Shown: positions 48,901-59,861 of the stretch, piece by piece | How the letters are laid out: every line of letters begins with the position of its first letter | How positions within the stretch are numbered: position 1 is the stretch's first letter | The notes under the pieces: model-generated | Seen by the model: the letters and a program-made list of their open reading frames with translations, nothing else | Told to the model about the DNA's origin: nothing | Database searches by the model: none | Made by a program: the position numbers and the translations under genes | Source: Ichthyophonus hoferi | Lineage: Eukaryota > Opisthokonta > Ichthyosporea > Ichthyophonida > Ichthyophonidae | Length of the DNA stretch: 64,000 nt | Direction of reading: 5' to 3' | NCBI GenBank assembly: GCA_002751075.1 | Contig: NAOQ01000270.1 | Span: 1,954 to 65,953 of the forward strand

Positions 48901-51900
48901 CGAGTTAACTCTATAGATCTGCACCCATCTAGCCTATTTACCATAGACTACCTTGATCTTTATTGATATTACTACTCTGGCTTAAGCTGTATAAGCTGTA
49001 TATACACTGCAGAGTTACCTGTTGTATACCTCTAGAGCTATAACGAGGGTTGTTAACATGCTAGCCTTTTACAGCTCAGGAGAGGGAAGAAAGGACAAGG
49101 AGGGGCGTATAACGGTCATAGGCAGGACGGTAGAGGATCTTACAGCTGCAGACCTGGATGGCAAAGAGATTGATGTGTTAATGGCAGAGCCTTACTTCTT
49201 AGCTGCTGTGCTACCTTGGCAGGTATGTATGTATGTATGTATGTATATATGTATATATGTATGTATGTATGTATGTATATATGTATATATGTATGTATGT
49301 ATGTATGTATATATGTATGTATATATGTATGTATGTATGTATGTATATATGCATGTATGTATATATGTATGTATGTATGTATATANNNNNNNNNNNNNNN
49401 NNNNNNNNNNNNNNNNNNNNNNNNNNNNNNNNNNNNNNNNNNNNNNNNNNNNNNNNNNNNNNNNNNNNNNNNNNNNNNNNNNNNNNNNNNNNNNNNNNNN
49501 NNNNNNNNNNNNNNNNNNNNNNNNNNNNNNNNNNNNNNNNNNNNNNNNNNNNNNNNNNNNNNNNNNNNNNNNNNNNNNNNNNNNNNNNNNNNNNNNNNNN
49601 NNNNNNNNNNNNNNNNNNNNNNNNNNNNNNNNNNNNNNNNNNNNNNNNNNNNNNNNNNNNNNNNNNNNNNNNNNNNNNNNNNNNNNNNNNNNNNNNNNNN
49701 NNNNNNNNNNNNNNNNNNNNNNNNNNNNNNNNNNNNNNNNNNNNNNNNNNNNNNNNNNNNNNNNNNNNNNNNNNNNNNNNNNNNNNNNNNNNNNNNNNNN
49801 NNNNNNNNNNNNNNNNNNNNNNNNNNNNNNNNNNNNNNNNNNNNNNNNNNNNNNNNNNNNNNNNNNNNNNNNNNNNNNNNNNNNNNNNNNNNNNNNNNNN
49901 NNNNNNNNNNNNNNNNNNNNNNNNNNNNNNNNNNNNTATGTATGTATGTATGTATGTATGTATGTATTATGTGTGTATATATATGGATGTATGTACGCTC
50001 TACTAGAGAAAGCCAGGTGGTAGGTATAGGGTGTAAGTATAGGCTTGGGACACAGTGACTGACAAAGTATTACGACACCTTGTACAGCACATCTATTTCT
50101 GGTATGCTCGTGAGAGATTAGCACCCCTGCTATCACCCAGCGTGAAGATCTTGCCTGGCAAGGCCATCCTGCGGGCTGCAGCTATCGCGACTAAAGAGCT
50201 CTGGAAAAGGTGAGAAGTAGCAGGGCTTCTATGGGCATATGACCATTTATATATATCTATACTATATATGGTAATATCTTTGACTGGTGGGGGATGGTGC
50301 TAAAGACCATCTATTATTTTGTTAGGAGTAACCCTGGTAATGGCTGAGATAGGATTGGATATGTTTTATGTTTAAAAACCATCTGTGCTTAATTCAAGCT
50401 GCGTGAGTATTTAAATATATACTTCTAGAGGTATACCAGTGTATTCAATCCACTGCTTGCCTTTGCAGTCATGTCCTTATGTATTTGCTAACCTTGCTTC
50501 CTCGGTCCCTTCCTACACCCTTTCTCTCTCCCTCACTCTCCCTCTTTAATCAATATTATTCAGTCATGATAACATAGACCATGTATGTGATTTAAATTTA
50601 CAAGCTTTTCAGAATCTTTTAGACAGAGCAGGCAGTACACGTGGGGGAATACATACCTATCAAATGTCCGAATATGAATATGAATATATAACCAACCCAT
50701 TTGATTTGATGATCTTTGACTTTACGCAGCCCGTGTCTGATCTAGTAAGTTGGTATATTTCTTTTGGCCTTGCTATAGTAGTATAGTATAATAATATATA
50801 TAGTAGTATAGTATAATAATATATATAGTAGTATAGTATAATAATATATATAGTAGTATAGTATAATAATATATATAGTAGTATAGTATAATAATATATA
50901 TAGTAGTATAGTATAATAATATATATAGTAGTATAGTATAATAATATATAATAGCATAGTATAATAATATAATAGTATAATAGTATATAATAGTATATAG
51001 TAGTATATAGTAGTATAATTGTACAATATTATAGTACAGACATACGTGGATACTACATTTATACATCTATACATACACTCTTTGTGCTATCCTAGGTCTT
51101 GGTATGTCGTCATAGCTGACACCAACTGTCCCTAGCCTACTATCTAGCCTACTATCTAGTCTACTATCTTTTATATCTACTTTGCTGTATGCTTAATACA
51201 AAGGTACTGTCCTTATAGAACTACAAGGTCATGATGGAGATAAAAGAGAGTGGTATGTGTGATTCTATACTTTTATGGATGGATTATGAACTGATTCCTG
51301 GACATGTGGTGACTACGAACCCACTAAACGGTAAGGGATTTGTTAGCTTTGTTAGCAATGTATTTCATGTTTTTTATACATGTATGTTTTATGTACATAT
51401 ATGTTTGTGCGTGTATGTATGTCGTTCTCCATTTTACGGTGGGCTGTGCAGTATATATATGATAGTATAATAGTATAATATGATGAAATGATAGTATAGT
51501 ATAATAATATAATAACATAATAATATGATAGTATAATAACGTATCTTATGAGTCAATGCCATGCCAGACCGGTTACTAATATGCTATACTATTGTTTCAT
51601 CCTATCATATTTATGAAGGATATATGATAGGTTTGAGTGTAGGTTTATACTGCGAGAAATAGGATGTTTGCACCTAGATAGACGGATCTTAAAGCAGAAA
51701 ATAAGAACAATGCTTAAAGACAATAGATTAACACCTGTTTGTTCCCTGTACAGCTCCGTATATGAAGCAAGCGGTATATATGTTAACTAAGCCTGAGCGT
51801 ATAACTGACGGTAGGTTATGCTCTCCTTCTGAATACCCTGTAGTTAAATCATCTTACCTATTATCCTGTCTATTACATTACATTCACACCCTTTTCTATC

Positions 51901-52439
51901 ATAATTAGTAATGTCTGTCCTAGCTATATATGGTCATATACTGTTATATATGTAGCACACTCTGATATAGCATTGGTTAACTTTTGATTAAATAGAGCTT
52001 TTCCGCCAATCATATGATCCTGTTAAATGCATGAAGTTGGTGTTTTTGTAGCATTCCCGCCGCCTATATTACAACTATTCACATTTTAACTTTGACTTGA
52101 TATTTTTCTTGATTATTTATTTTCTTCCTTTTGATTGTTCTATTCTATGTACCAGTTTTTAACTCTTAACATACAATATACTATAATATAGTATAATAGA
52201 TAACCATACACTATAATATAGTATCATATAATACAATACACTATAATACAATACACTATAATACAATGCATACTGCATATATATGCGTACTCACTTTATA
52301 TATACTTTATAAGGATTCAGTGTAATAAATTTTCCTTTCTCCGCCCTACATAGAGACAAAGCCCAACACCATGTTAAAGTGCGACACCTCATTCTCGATG
52401 GAAACTGGTGAAGTATCCTTTGACTTCGGCTTCCTGTGA
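42959..52439 (+). CDS. PRMT7: PRMT7, protein arginine methyltransferase 7 (complete, 15 exons, 672 aa)
   Basis: Type III enzyme that monomethylates arginine using S-adenosylmethionine; two tandem methyltransferase modules (human 692 aa). Exons in phase: 42959-43090, 43781-44027, 44620-44780, 44957-45049, 45952-46011, 46282-46391, 46662-46776, 47024-47169, 47431-47597, 49038-49222, 50043-50209, 50564-50744, 51219-51330, 51754-51810, 52354-52439. The N-terminus [15 protein letters not shown] matches human NPTTGSVEWLEED. Cofactor motif I is [12 protein letters not shown] (D67, G69-G73). The double-E loop is [11 protein letters not shown] (E141, E150), and the THW-type loop is RDHWMQ (H296, W297). 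The second module starts at [15 protein letters not shown] with a degenerate motif I, as in the family, and contains [11 protein letters not shown]. The C-terminus (YMKQAVYML, then [14 protein letters not shown]) matches human KQAVYFF and HPDTGDIIMEF. A stretch of about 18 residues starting exon 11 is extra relative to human. Confidence 0.96.
48099..48355. mobile_element. TA-flanked MITE, family GGGGGTTTCGATCC, copy 2
   Basis: In PRMT7 intron 9. Ends TTGGAGGGATTTTCGATCCA and the inverse of TGGATTGAAACCCCCCAA, with ATGATAA just inside both. Interior shares CATATCACAGA and AATAAAAGACGT with the 16582-16780 copy. About 257 bp, more diverged than copy 1, next to TA on both sides. Confidence 0.8.
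48718..48905. repeat. (ACTATATACTAT)n simple repeat
   Basis: CTATACACTATATA units in PRMT7 intron 9, about 130 bp before exon 10; translated frames here are artefacts. Confidence 0.85.
49223..49971. repeat. (TATG)n array with an assembly gap
   Basis: PRMT7 intron 10 starts directly as a GTATGTATGTATG array, so the donor is part of the microsatellite. It contains 551 N (49386-49936). Open frames through it are artefacts. Confidence 0.95.
50776..50965. repeat. 25-bp tandem repeat, about seven copies
   Basis: Near-identical units TAGTAGTATAGTATAATAAT plus ATATA, exact 25-bp period, in PRMT7 intron 12; degenerate copies continue to about 51030. Confidence 0.9.
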
Positions 52440-53155
52440 GTCGTTATTGAGTGAAACTTAGCGCGAAATGTACTATTAGGATTGGTTTCTAATATACGGA
52501 TGACCCATTCATACAATAATTGTATGTGTTTATTGACTGATATCAAACGGATTCACTGGAAGTTAATATTAAACTACGAATTCATTACAAATCTGAGAAA
52601 AGTCGTACAATTATTGCACAACAAATCATAAACAGAGGTAAATGTTTTGCAATGCTTGTCAATCATTAAATTGCTCTCGACAGAAATTCAAAAATGTTAG
52701 TATTTGTATTATATAATATTTAAGTTTATGTTGCAAATACACAATAATAAATAAAATTAACATGTTTTAAATTGATTACAAAAAATATGCATATATGTCT
52801 TTACCTATAATCAAGTTAAGAACATAATATATGCTCCAAATACTAAAAATTATAGTGTAAAATAATAACAATAGAGACTTACGCTTGCCTCTCTCATTCT
52901 ACTTTGTGCTACTCATGCTTTTCTTAACCTCCACCCCTTTTATTGATCCCATACACAATGCTCATTGACTTAGTATTCTTAATAAATGCCTGGGAAAGCT
53001 TCCAGAACAATATACAAACACCCTTTTAATATAACGTCATGCATAGGTGTGCATGTGTGTATGTGTCTATAATTCAGTGTGTTTATTTACATATATATGG
53101 AGATGCAAAGACTAATTAGGTATAAGGTTAGGTGGATATGATAAGAGAGAAAGAG

Positions 53156-53192
<37 letters not shown>

Positions 53193-54963
53193 TATATTTA
53201 TCCCAGTATTGATATTGAGGTCTAGTGAATTGAAAGAAATATGTTTATCAAAAAAAAAATGAGATCAAGAAAGAATTTAGTAAACATGGCATTGATTCAT
53301 TAAATACTGTTACAAGATCGTTAAGCACAGATGCGTAAGAAGGTTTGATCAAAGTCCGGATAATAAGTAGATCGACTCTTGTCTGTCATAGTATGCGGTA
53401 TATGAACACTATTACATTAATGAAGAAATGAGTTGATTCAGCATACAAATAGGGGCATAATAGTATTTAAGTATTGTAATAACATCAGACAATTCTAGTG
53501 GGTCTCCATGACCTATTGGGCAAAGTAGTAAAGAGAAGAAAAATTAATAATGAAGCCCTGGTCCCACTTATACAGACAAAGAAAATAGAAAATATGAAGT
53601 TCTCATAAGCACATATAAAAATACTTTGCATTTAATTGGATATTTGTAACAATCATATCATTATTGTAATGTCTAATCCACCGTTGGTACTCACATATAA
53701 TAGTCAATGTTCAGAAGTTAAAGAACTGCTTACTGACACTAGATAACATTAATAGTGTTTTTTTACATGGTGACATAGGTCCACTTAATGGCCAGCTTCT
53801 CTCTCATCTTTCACAATATTATGAAACATTTGCCAAAGTCTGTCACAATGCAAGATATAGCTAAGTGCCAAGAGAAAATTGATCAATTAAATCAATCAAA
53901 TTTATATTTTTAGATATATATAAGGATCAACTACTAATACTAGACAAAACAACTTTGTAATTGAAAAAATATGCTTACTCAGTATATTAATGTTACAATA
54001 AGACTCATTTTTATTTTCAGCCATATCAGAATTTCCATAATATATCTATTATTCTGTTGTGTTATTGTTATGAAGAATTATTCGAGCCTTCATATGCCGC
54101 CTCCTTCCCAGATCGTGGATATATACCAGGCTACACCTTTACTAATTGTAATTAATTAATTAATCATGACGGGGTGATTCAGTGCCCAGTTTTACCATTA
54201 TTTGCAGTTGACATACTACTCAAACTGGCCCACTACGCTCTTTACATTCTTTATTTCGATGATTTTTTTAGAGTTCGTTTTTGTCATTAATCTACAAAAT
54301 AAAACAGTTTTCCAGGCTGTCAAGGGAACTGGAGCAACATATAGAAATTATCTTTGTCTCTCTCTACTCTAATTGTTCAGTTGTGCTAGATTTCACTGTC
54401 TTGTGCATGATATTTTAACCAAGCCTCCAGCCTTGCATTATGACCTTTTGGTATGCTATAAAAGATATCAGATCACTAAGACAAGGGAAAATCCTTCAAC
54501 AGACACTTTCTCTTATCCACTACAAGGAAACAGTATATACTATATCATAGATGAGCATAAAGGATATGTATGCAAGGAAGTTGGCCTACACTGATTTAAC
54601 AGACCAGCGAGTATGAAATATGTGTAAAGGTTTTTTACGTGCTAAAGAGAAAGACATTGCTGGAGGAACAACTTAAATATCATGTGAATCACTCCCTTGA
54701 ATTTAGGATCATACAAGACTATGTATTATAACAGTATGATGACAACGTAAGGTTTTTAACCTGGAGCTGCCATTGGAAGTGCAGTTATGCTAGCTCATTA
54801 CCCAGGGCCAGATTGTAAACATTGTTCCATGAGACACACACATAGTAAGTCTAGCAAGGGCATCCTGTCGTTCCTTCTATGTTCATTATCTTCACTATAT
54901 ATACACTTATATCTCCACTAGTACTGTAGTTTCTCCATACCCCATCCATTCTTGCATTATAAA
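52440..54963. other. Intergenic region between convergent PRMT7 and COQ10, with degenerate mobile-element traces
   Basis: No host exon recognised. 53455-53530 resembles 38610-38690 inside the copia fossil region (shared ATCAGACAATTCTA.TGGGT). A 73-codon frame at 54373-54594 (+) has no recognised domain. (TA)n followed by (TG)n at 53157-53190. Confidence 0.4.
53455..53530 (+). repeat. Fragment shared with 38610-38690
   Basis: About 55 bp align with few gaps in the same orientation, around the core ATCAGACAATTCTA. Probably a piece of the same element family that lies within the 36-40 kb fossil block. Confidence 0.4.
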
Positions 54964-56284
54964 TTACTTGGGGCCATATAGTTGCACACATCTTTGTTCA
55001 AAAGCTGTAATCATTTCGGAAGTAATGGTGTCAAAAAAGGCAGAGGCTAAACCCATATGTAAGGCACTCATAAATTCAAAACTAACATAAAAGTCCACCA
55101 GGCAATGAGATGGCATCTTTGTGCTAGTCTTATCTGACCTAGATATCTCGGTAAACTTCCACTGGTTTTCTAAATGCCGAAACATTGCGGTGTTTGAAGA
55201 CTCGGCCTGTAGAGTATATATTAGATTGCATGACAGATATCGTCGATATAGATACATAGACTATAGTAGTAATATAAGAGTATAATATTGTAATAGTATA
55301 ATAGTATAGTAATCGAGTAGTATGAGTTGGGAATAGATGCTAATTATGAATAAGAATGATGGTAGGATAGAATAGAGGGGGTATGGGAAGATAAAGAAAA
55401 GATGGTTGGATGACATTAAGGAAGTGTGATTCAATTAAAATCCCGGGGATATGATAAAGAATGCAGTAGCCTGTAAGTTGATTGGGTAAATACATAGTTA
55501 TGAATGAGTAATAGAGGGACAACCAGACCAATTGTATATAAGAGGGGAGAAGGGGTGGAGGTCTTACCTTGACTAGTTTGTTAGGAATGACATATATATT
55601 ACTGACATAGCTCTCGGCTAAGGGTTGAAACCCAACTGTATTCACAGAGTAATAGGTATCGTTAATAGGCAAGATAATATGCCTGTATGTATCTATAAAT
55701 ACATTATTATTTTATTATAGTGTGTTATTGGTGTAAGCTTTATAATGAAATAACAGGGTACGTTCATGTGGACTATGTAAACCCTTTAAACCAAATTAAA
55801 AATAATATATTACCATATACACATAAAATAATAGAAAAAAAGGGTAAATAGTTAGAGACAAAAAAACAAAAACAAAAACATGCACTGTATGTGCAGTGCA
55901 ATATATGGCGGCACGATTATATATTACAGCCCCGTGAGCATATATATAATGGTAGGACAGAGCTCTCTCTCTATACCTAATAGCTCAGCCGCCGACTTGT
56001 TTTTTCCATTGGAAGTTAATGTGCGAGACTTCAGTACCCAAGGTAGAAACTGGCAATACTCATCAACATTTGAAACTACATTATATACCTCGCTTGGCGT
56101 ATATCTGATGTACATGTGTGTGGAGGTGGGGATGAGGAAGAGAAGGAGATGGGAGAAAAATCAATGGACGGATATACTTCTTGGAAAGTAGATATGGAAA
56201 AGGCCTATTTTGAGGACATATTGTGCTCAGAAACATCAGCCTAAACCTAAACCTTGTCTCCACTCTATTCCCTTCTCTACCCAT
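54964..56284 (-). CDS. COQ10: COQ10, coenzyme Q-binding START-domain protein (complete, 4 exons, 181 aa)
   Basis: Mitochondrial inner-membrane lipid chaperone that binds coenzyme Q and supports its synthesis and respiratory electron transfer. Exons: 56178-56284, 55977-56104, 55568-55635 and 54964-55206 (546 nt, phases consistent). The START/polyketide-cyclase fold spans about residues 36-175. It begins YTPSEVYNVVSNVDEYCQFL (family YxxxExYxVVxxVxxYxxFxPWC), then PWVLKSR and AELLVGFQPLAESYVS (family AELxIGFxPLxExYVS). The last exon has NTAMFRHLENQWKF, CLVDFYVSFEF and TAFEQRCVQLYG, all hallmark COQ10 motifs. Exon 1 encodes an Arg-rich leader (RFRFRLMFLS) suitable for mitochondrial import. Intron 1 is only 73 nt, with a strong pyrimidine tract. 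The ATG at 56284 is 71 nt from the start of the divergent gene, so they probably share a promoter. Confidence 0.95.
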
Positions 56285-56354
56285 CTCATCTCATCACTCC
56301 TGTCCCTCAGCCACTCTCAATCATACACCTACCTGAACACCTTCCTATTTGTAT
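56285..56354. promoter_or_regulatory. Short bidirectional promoter region
   Basis: Only 70 bp separate the ATG of COQ10 (-) from the ATG of the 69-aa gene (+). It is pyrimidine-rich on the plus strand, with no clear TATA box. Shared regulation is inferred from spacing alone. Confidence 0.4.
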
Positions 56355-56781
56355 ATGTCTTGGTCGTTCCCGCTTGCAGAGCATGATTTATTAAAGAGAA
56401 AAACGATCGACCCTTCTGACCAATATGTGGCCCTGTCTATTAAGGTATAATATCATATCAGAACTTTAAACATGTATCGTAGAATCATAACACAACTGAA
56501 AGGCCTATATAAGACAGTGTTTCGGTCTGAAAAGGAACATGTCCTTTGAAGGTATAGGGTTGTTTTATATATAAAGTTGTACTTCAACCATATAATCTAC
56601 TTTCATCACTCTTCCTTTAAAAGAACAGCAATATTATAAAAGCAACACGATCCAAAATAAGAAGAAAACAATGAGAAGAAAAGTATTGTTTGTGCAACGT
56701 CTATCAAGAATAGAAAGAGAGGAAGTTACCAAGGACTTAGTAGTTCCAGATAAGCCAGCACTGAAAGAGGGAGAAGAATGA
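56355..56781 (+). CDS. Small basic protein, unidentified (2 exons, 69 aa)
   Basis: Exon 1 (56355-56444) starts with ATG and ends at ATTAAG|GTATAATA; exon 2 (56662-56781) starts after AATAAG and ends in TGA, both in phase 0. Product: MSWSFPLAEHDLLKRKTIDP, then SDQYVALSIKKKTMRRKVLF, then a charged tail ending VPDKPALKEGEE. The middle is strongly basic and the end acidic; no membrane segment or zinc motif. I do not recognise the family. The FPLAEHDLL start faintly recalls RPS27 (MPLAKDLL), but the rest does not match. The head-to-head arrangement with COQ10 and orderly exon ends support a real gene; the exon 2 acceptor is the weakest part. Confidence 0.5.
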
Positions 56782-57530
56782 AAAGTTAGTGTTCTGTTCA
56801 AGAAAATTTGTTATTTATTTTGGATAATTAAAATACGCCATATTAGGCAAACCCAAGTTTGGAGAGGTTAACATAAACATATTAGGAAGAATATAGTTTG
56901 AAAAGTGTAGGGAAAAAATGCTGGGAAAAATGCTGGGCTTTGTTACTAACTACCGGCTGCTACTAACAACGAGTTTTTGCAGAAGAAAAGTGCATGCACC
57001 TAAAGAGCCGTGGCGCCCATATTTGACCTACAGGAACGCCAGTAAAGCACAACGAGGTTAGGCCCATCATACTCTTTAAATAACATTTTTATCATCATAC
57101 CTATGTATTTGGTATTTATATGTGCAGTCCATAAATATAATAAATATAATAGACGAATAAACAAAAGAATTAAAATGGTGTTTGGCAGCAGCGGCGTAGT
57201 AGTGGGGTACCAATACATGATATTCTATGAAAATGTATGAGGTTTTATGATTGATTGCTTTCACATTAGTTGAACATCAAAAGTTGCTTGCAACGAGTTT
57301 TCTGGAATGGCCTATTATATTCGCGGGACTTCTGGCATTGCCTGGCTCAATTTTGATCCATCACCCACAGCAAACAAAGGTCAAGAAAGGATAAAAGAAA
57401 CAAAAATAACTTTTATAAACTCGGTTCTCAATCATCAATATTTGCTGTTTAATTAATGTTCTTGTTAGAACCAAAGAGTTCAATGCTTCTTTTTTACTGA
57501 TAGCAATCAATTTTTGTGTTCAATTCAATG

Positions 57531-57596
57531 AGTTAATTAATAGCATAACTTTCTTAACTAGGTTAAATTGATTTGTCGATAAATAGTATGCAAGCA
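57531..57596 (+). repeat. Dispersed block shared with 38519-38583
   Basis: Both copies contain AGTTAATTG/A..GCATAACT.TCTTAACTAGG, then TAAATTG and ATATGCAAGCAC-type blocks in the same orientation. One copy lies inside the copia fossil region and this one abuts a family X copy. Confidence 0.5.
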
Positions 57597-57597
57597 C

Positions 57598-57735
57598 TCC
57601 AAATGCCATTTAATGCCAATATAGTGAACCAACTATTTTTCTAGACCACATTGGTAATAGTAGTTGCTAATAATATTAAATGACTATAGCTATATATAAA
57701 AATGCCTAAATTATTTAAATATTCATGTTTTAACA
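57598..57735 (-). repeat. Dispersed repeat family X, copy 4 (inverted)
   Basis: The reverse complement matches the left half of the 22015 copy: AATTTAGGCATTTTTATATA, CATTTAATATTATTAGCAAC and GTCTAGAAAAATAGTTGG, then TTGGCATTAAATGGCA. The right half is replaced by other sequence. Confidence 0.7.
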
Positions 57736-59861
57736 GTAAATAATAAATTTAATATTAAATATAATCTGTTTCCTATTATTGTCCCTGTATTTCGTACACT
57801 CACATATATCTCTTGGAACAAACAAGTTATTAAACTCATTATTGGCCACATCTGTAGCATAGATATAGCTGTATGAATAAACCTAACATAGCTTATTGAA
57901 GTGATTCCTACTAGTGGTTGAAAATGTGTTGAACTTCATCTTCATCATTATTTTTCAATACCGAAATAGCCGAGAGTTACCTTTTATATTGTTATAATTA
58001 CTTATATTTATAGTAGTTATATAATCGAGGCAACCCGTTCCAAAATAAATATATTTTAAAATTATTTGCCAATAAATGCTTTGTATAAAATAGAAAATAT
58101 TAATTAAAAAATATCAATACAATAAAGGCCGTTAAATGGTAATCTATTACAAAAAACATAGCAAACCTATGAATATAATGCATGCTACATGAAATGCCTA
58201 TTTGTTATTCTTTGCTAAAAACTAATTTTAAAAAAGCCAATGATGTACCCATTCACTTTTTATTATTTTACAATGAAATCTAACTAATATTGTATAACCG
58301 TCTATGATTTGTTAATGAAAAATGGTTAAATATGGCATTGGACTGACTGGCCATTCCTTGTAAATGTGGGACGAAATTCTAGAAATGAAACAATAAGAAA
58401 ACAGAGTCTTAATGTACAGAAAAAAATAAGTGACTAACTCACAGTTTATTTAAGGTTGATTTTACAACTCACTCAATAAAAAATTCAAGGTAAGCATGTT
58501 TTTCAGCTACTAGCCTACATACATAGATGATAGGTAAAGCTTCTGATTCTCTACATTGACATGGAATTTAGCACAACTATTACTATTCTTACCAACTGAT
58601 GACTTGCCAGCAGATATAACTTTGCTCATAAAAATAAAACTGCATATAGTCCAATTAAATAATACAGAAACAAAATGTGCTAATCGCTAATTATCAAAGA
58701 TATGTGAAATTCCAACTAAGAGTTGGGACTGATTATATAGCTCTTGGTAAGAGTCTACAAGACAAATGCATGTTAATTTTGATATAGAGTGAAATTACTT
58801 TTATCAAAGCATTTGAATTAAATCGGATTCCTTTGGGAAGGATTTGAATGTATTGTATGTAGGTGACTAATAATGGATGGATAGACCATTCTTTTGAATA
58901 GGCACTACAGTCAAGAGAATTATTCACGGGTAGGCTACTAAATCATGAAGAAGTAAACTTTGACTAATCATAAATAATTCACATTTACTTTGTCTTAATT
59001 ATTATAATACTAAAGGTAGCGTAAAACCTTTATGCTGATAAGGCTATTAGTTATTTGTAGTATGTCCTATTTTCAACCCTATGATGAAGAGGTCAGCCGC
59101 ACAGTGATATCATTTTGTCCAAGAAGAAGCCCCGTATTTTATGTGGTAAATTATGTTACCCGTAATATATATTAGTGCTAATTATACAACAGACATCCTA
59201 CTATAGCTGTTATAGGAGGTTAATCTCACGAGCAATTCAAGTATCTTTAATTATAACATTCACTGGTATAGGCCCGAGTCTGTTGTTATTACAAGCAATG
59301 TGAACTAATTAGATGCTTTAGATTTAAAGCTGTCAATATAGTGCTAGAAGTATGATGCAACAAGGTAAAAGATTCTAATGGCTTTTTGTTTAGGAAATGA
59401 AAACTAGCTAAGAACGCAGGCAGATGTAAACTTACTTTAAACAATTGCTACGATTGATACTAAATATTACAATAGATAATTACGACCATTTTTTCTTTAG
59501 GTACTAACTTAACGAAGATTCTCCCCTGAAGACCTGAGATGCAGTGAAAATACAGGTACATTAATATTTTAGCCCTCTGCATTCCAATCGAGATAGCTGA
59601 TCGCAGTTATGAGCCGGCTACATGCATGATGTGTCCAAATAATAATAACAACAGTAATAAATAATGTAGCATCGTAACACTATACTAATAGTTTGTCAAC
59701 TACAATAATAAACAAGAAAACTAAAACGATAACGCTCTAATATATATATATTGTAAGTTTTTTGAGGCTGACTGGGAAAGTCGGACTCAAAAAAAAAAAT
59801 TTTTGTTGATGTTTTGGAATTTAAAATAAATAACAGGCAGCTATCTATTATAGAAAACAGT

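Larger units (their letters stand above)
56782..59861. other. Intergenic region, AT-rich, with repeat copies
   Basis: Contains one copy of dispersed family X (57598-57735) and a block shared with the copia fossil region (57531-57596). Otherwise no exon or RNA gene was recognised. The short minus frames at 57000-57264 and 58733-58927 have no family resemblance. Confidence 0.45.

Noticed and set aside
50742-51074. 110-residue Tyr/Ile/Leu-rich minus frame resembling a membrane protein
   Set aside because: Entirely translated from the 25-bp AT repeat in PRMT7 intron 12.
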